64,000 nt of DNA. It comes from Tautonia sociabilis. GTDB taxonomy: Bacteria; Planctomycetota; Planctomycetia; Isosphaerales; Isosphaeraceae. Of the stretch, positions 61,143 through 64,000 are shown piece after piece (the stretch's first letter is position 1; each line of letters begins with the position of its first letter). Under the pieces are notes generated by a model. It ran no database searches and was not told the origin of the DNA. It worked only from the letters and a program-made list of their open reading frames with translations. The DNA is taken from the NCBI RefSeq assembly GCF_003977685.1, contig NZ_RYZH01000040.1:1-64000 (forward strand), given 5' to 3'. Both the position numbers and the translations under genes were made by a program.

Positions 61143-61464
61143 GCCCGCCACGGGTCGATATCCCTCATGCGCTCGTGCGAACCGCCGACGCTCGCTTGTC
61201 TCGGCGATCGAACAGAGTTGTGCAACCAAACTCGGGGAAAGTGAGATGCTATCCGAGGGGGGGGTCGGCCGTCAATCGGGTCGCGCCGATTTTCTCGCCT
61301 CGTTCCTGGATTTCCCGGGCTCCACAGTGTCGGTTGGAGGGGGAGCGGGATGGAGTCGTCGGGGGGCCGGGAGGGGGATCGCTCGGCCCGGCTCCCTGGC
61401 AAGGCGGGTCCGATGGCCCCGCGGCGGGCGGTCTTCGGACAAGCGTCGGATGGGAGGAGACGGC
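61143..61464. other. Leader of the S10 operon and 3' region of the sialidase gene
   Basis: No gene is seen. The promoter at 61246-61275 is the only recognised element. A run of eight G lies within its spacer. Confidence 0.5.
61246..61275 (-). promoter_or_regulatory. Sigma-70-type promoter of the S10 operon
   Basis: On the minus strand TTGACG and TAGCAT are spaced by 18 nt (5/6 and 4/6 matches). Transcription would start about 97 nt before the rpsJ ATG. Confidence 0.5.
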
Positions 61465-62658
61465 TCAATCGTCGCCCAGGTCGGGGGGGATGCCGTCGAG
61501 GGTTCGGAAGTTTTCGATGCGGTGGAAGGTCATGAAGTTGGCGTCGTGCTGGTTGTGGGCGCCTCCGAGGCCGTCGTCGAACGCGGTGCGGACGACGGCG
61601 ATGAGATCTTCTCCCTCGAAGAGCCAGTCGACGTACTGGAAGCCGTGGTGCTCCACGTCGGGGTGGTGGAGGACCACGGCGCGGACCTCCCAGTCTCTCA
61701 GGTTGGTCGAGGCGACCAGGGCCAGGGTGTTTCGAGTGCGGCCGGGCTGGCCGAGGTCGAACCGGGGAGGGACCCAGTTGGTGAGCGACCAGTAGCACTG
61801 GGTGCGGGGATCGTAGCGGACGGTGAACTTCTTGGCGCCTCCGGGGAAGCGGATGAAGTCGGCCTCGGGGTCGAAGGTGGCGGCGTTGCCGTCCTCGGAG
61901 ATGTGGACGAGGGCGGCGAAGCCGGCCTCGGGCTTGGTATCGACTCGGAGGAGGTCGACGATCTGGCCGTCGGGGGTGACGACGGCGTTCCCCTCCAGCC
62001 AGCCGCCGAACATGCCGTCGAGCCAGGAGCGGTCGGAGCCGAGGGGTCGGGAGACGGTCCAGCTCTCGGCCCGGAGCAGGTCGGCGTCGACGGGGGCGGA
62101 CATCATGAAGGCGCGGAAGTGCTCTCCCCAGCCGCCGGGGCCTTCGGCATCTTCCATCGCCCTCCAGATGCGGCCGTTGTGCTCGACGACGGGCACGGGG
62201 GCGCAGTGGAACCGCTGGCCGGGCAGGAGGAGGCCGGAGGAGGAGTCGACGGGGGAGGTCCAGGAGAAGCCCCGGTCGTCGGATCGTCGGATGACCGTCT
62301 CGCCGTACTCTCGGCTGGTGCCCATGAGATAGAGGGCACCGCGATGGAAGAAGAGGGTGGACCACCATTGCCCCTTGATGACGGCGATCCGGGTCCAGGA
62401 GGCCCCCCGGTCCTTCGAGGCGAAGACGACGGTCGTGTCCCTGGTGCTGCCGGGGCCGAAGAAGTCGTGCGAGGCGACGTACATCCCTCCCGGCAGGGCG
62501 GCGATGCTCGGGGAGCCGATGTACTGTCGGCTCGACGCGGGGCTGTGGTCGATCACCACCCCGGGGACGAGGGCACGGTCGGGCTCCGGCCGATCGTCCG
62601 GGGCGGGGGAGGCCGTCGTGATGAGGATCGGGAGCAGGAGCGGTCCAAGGGAAGTCAT
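61465..62658 (-). CDS. Secreted sialidase (BNR-repeat) family protein
   Basis: The ATG at 62658 has AGGAGG 8 nt upstream and opens a Sec signal peptide (about residues 1-18). The 397-residue protein has the six-bladed sialidase fold: an FRIP-like start ([20 protein letters not shown]) and two Asp-boxes, SKDRGASW and SDDRGFSW. Family members cleave sialic acids or related sugars, but many planctomycete copies are uncharacterised exported glycan hydrolases. It lies between fusA and rpsJ, where tuf would be expected, on the same strand. Confidence 0.85.
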   Translation of the reverse strand: MTSLGPLLLPILITTASPAPDDRPEPDRALVPGVVIDHSPASSRQYIGSPSIAALPGGMYVASHDFFGPGSTRDTTVVFASKDRGASWTRIAVIKGQWWSTLFFHRGALYLMGTSREYGETVIRRSDDRGFSWTSPVDSSSGLLLPGQRFHCAPVPVVEHNGRIWRAMEDAEGPGGWGEHFRAFMMSAPVDADLLRAESWTVSRPLGSDRSWLDGMFGGWLEGNAVVTPDGQIVDLLRVDTKPEAGFAALVHISEDGNAATFDPEADFIRFPGGAKKFTVRYDPRTQCYWSLTNWVPPRFDLGQPGRTRNTLALVASTNLRDWEVRAVVLHHPDVEHHGFQYVDWLFEGEDLIAVVRTAFDDGLGGAHNQHDANFMTFHRIENFRTLDGIPPDLGDD

Positions 62659-62996
62659 CAAGAGAATCCTCCTGGGTCGTCCCGGGCTCACGATCCGCCC
62701 GGAGCGGGCTCGGCGGCCGGCTCGTCCTGGAGGCGGAGGGCCGGGGAGATTCGATCGCCGGCCAGGACCGGGAGGACGTCGCGTTTGGCGGGGGACGAGG
62801 ATGAGGGGATCGGTTGGGGACGAGCCCTCGCCGCGAGGCCTCGTCTCGGGGCCGAGGCCCCACACGGCGGCCGCGCCGGGTCGGTCATCCTCGACGATCC
62901 TGGCGTTGCGGTCGAGGGCCGAGTCGGCCGAGCTGGGGGCGGGGTCGGTCGCGGTGGCCCCTGATCGGTGCTCCTGCTCCGATCGATCGGGCCCGG
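62659..62996. other. Spacer between fusA and the sialidase gene
   Basis: These 338 nt contain no recognisable gene, RNA or terminator. The sialidase gene's promoter, if separate from that of fusA, must lie here, but no good -35/-10 pair was found. Confidence 0.45.
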
Positions 62997-64000
62997 TCAT
63001 TCCTCTCCGATCAACTTCTTGAGCATGGCCTCCGGGGCCGGAGCGTATTCGAGGGGCTCCATGGTGTAGCTGGCTCGTCCCTGGCTGAGGCTGCGGACGT
63101 CGGTGGAGTAGCCGAACATTTGCTCGAGCGGGGCTCGGGCATCGACGACCCAGAGCTTGCCGCGCTGGTAGGTGCGGTCGATCAGGGCTCGGCGGGAGGA
63201 GAGGTCCCCCGTGACGTTGCCGAGGAATTCCTCGGGGGTGACGACCTCGACCTTCATGATTGGTTCCAGGAGCACGGGGCCCGCCTTCTCCAGCGCCTTG
63301 TTCAGGGCGTCGGTGGCCGCGAAGCCGAAGGCCAGCTCGCTGGAGTCGACCTCGTGGGTCTCGCCGTCGATGAGGGTGACCTTGAGGTCTACCAGCGGGT
63401 AGCCGGTGACGCCGCCGCTCTTGGCGTCCTCTCGGATGGCGGCCTCGACGGCTCGGACGAACTGGGCGGGCACGTCGTTGGGCTTGGCCTTGTTGACGAA
63501 GCGGACGACCGGCGCTCCCTTGGGCTGGGGCTCGGGCTCCAGGTCGATGGTGATCTTGGCGTAGAGGCCCGAGCCGCCGGTCTGGCGGATGCACTGGCCG
63601 TGCACCCCCTTGACGGCCCGCTGGATCGTCTCTCGGTAGCTGACGCGGGGCTTGCCGACGCGGACCTGGAGCTTCAGGTCGCGGAGCATCTTGTTCTTGA
63701 TAATCTCCAGGTGCAGCTCTCCCATGCCGGAGATGAGCGTCTCGCCGGTTTCCTCATCGAACTTGTAGGTGAAGGTCGGGTCCTCGCGAGCCAGCGCCGC
63801 CAGGGCCTCGGCGAGCTTGTTCTTGTCGGCCGAGCTGACCGGCTCGATCGCCATGCTAATGACGGTTTCGGGGAACTCGATCCGCTCCAGCAGGATCGGG
63901 TGTGCCGGGTCGCACAGCGTATCCCCGGTGACGGACTCCTTCAGGCCAACCACTCCGACGATGTCGCCGGCCAGGGCCTGGTCGATCTGCTCGCGGTCGT
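62997..64000 (-). CDS. fusA: Elongation factor G, C-terminal part (5' end outside the window)
   Basis: The last 334 residues of EF-G are present, from [19 protein letters not shown] in domain II through domains III-V ([56 protein letters not shown]) to [13 protein letters not shown]. It drives ribosomal translocation with GTP. The G domain lies beyond position 64000. rpsL and rpsG, its usual neighbours, are 23 kb away on the other strand. Confidence 0.95.
   Translation of the reverse strand, partial: DREQIDQALAGDIVGVVGLKESVTGDTLCDPAHPILLERIEFPETVISMAIEPVSSADKNKLAEALAALAREDPTFTYKFDEETGETLISGMGELHLEIIKNKMLRDLKLQVRVGKPRVSYRETIQRAVKGVHGQCIRQTGGSGLYAKITIDLEPEPQPKGAPVVRFVNKAKPNDVPAQFVRAVEAAIREDAKSGGVTGYPLVDLKVTLIDGETHEVDSSELAFGFAATDALNKALEKAGPVLLEPIMKVEVVTPEEFLGNVTGDLSSRRALIDRTYQRGKLWVVDARAPLEQMFGYSTDVRSLSQGRASYTMEPLEYAPAPEAMLKKLIGEE

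Overview
The window is GC-rich DNA of a planctomycete, most likely from the Isosphaeraceae/Gemmataceae side of the phylum. This is inferred from gene content: three DUF1559 pseudopilin-like proteins with the H-x9-DG C-terminus, an adjacent DUF1501/DUF1553 cytochrome pair, an ASPIC/UnbV protein beside a multiheme cytochrome, and loosely spaced ribosomal operons. GTG and TTG starts are common and gaps are long. Third-position GC is so high that antisense frames stay open for kilobases; those frames are ignored here.

Region 1 (1-9.4 kb): the first codons of an IS110 transposase, an aldo/keto reductase broken by an in-frame stop, a formamidase-like enzyme, a secreted serine hydrolase, the overlapping DUF1553/DUF1501 pair and a secreted protein of unknown function. 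Region 2 (9.7-15.4 kb): a probable metal-response cluster made of a CDF exporter, a CzcC/TolC-like outer-membrane protein, a sigma-54 response regulator and its membrane kinase. Region 3 (15.5-29 kb): three DUF1559 proteins, two small lipoproteins, pyrF, tRNA-Pro(GGG), a TPR protein, a membrane protein, a TPR-FG-GAP-UnbV protein and a seven-haem-motif cytochrome. Region 4 (29-43 kb): a glycosyltransferase, a cpYpsA/SLOG protein, hemB, a DMT transporter, a type I phosphodiesterase, a lactonase-like propeller, rpsL and rpsG on the plus strand, a proline-rich secreted protein, a DUF6065-like protein, a winged-helix regulator and a HIT hydrolase.

Region 5 (43.6-64 kb, all minus strand) is the ribosomal superoperon, read from high to low coordinates: fusA (partial), a sialidase, rpsJ-rplC-rplD-rplW-rplB-rpsS-rplV-rpsC-rplP-rpmC-rpsQ-rplN-rplX-rplE/rpsH-rplF-rplR-rpsE-rplO-secY-map-rpmJ-rpsM-rpsK-rpsD-rpoA-rplQ. 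Genes expected by the usual bacterial order but absent are tuf, rpsN, rpmD, adk and infA. L5 and S8 are read as one open frame whose junction is a run of seven C. Several operon spacers carry inverted repeats, four of them built from short 7- or 9-nt modules.

No CRISPR array, prophage or recognisable defence system was found. The most unusual items are the L5-S8 junction, the modular repeats in the ribosomal spacers, and several decayed or frameshifted fragments.
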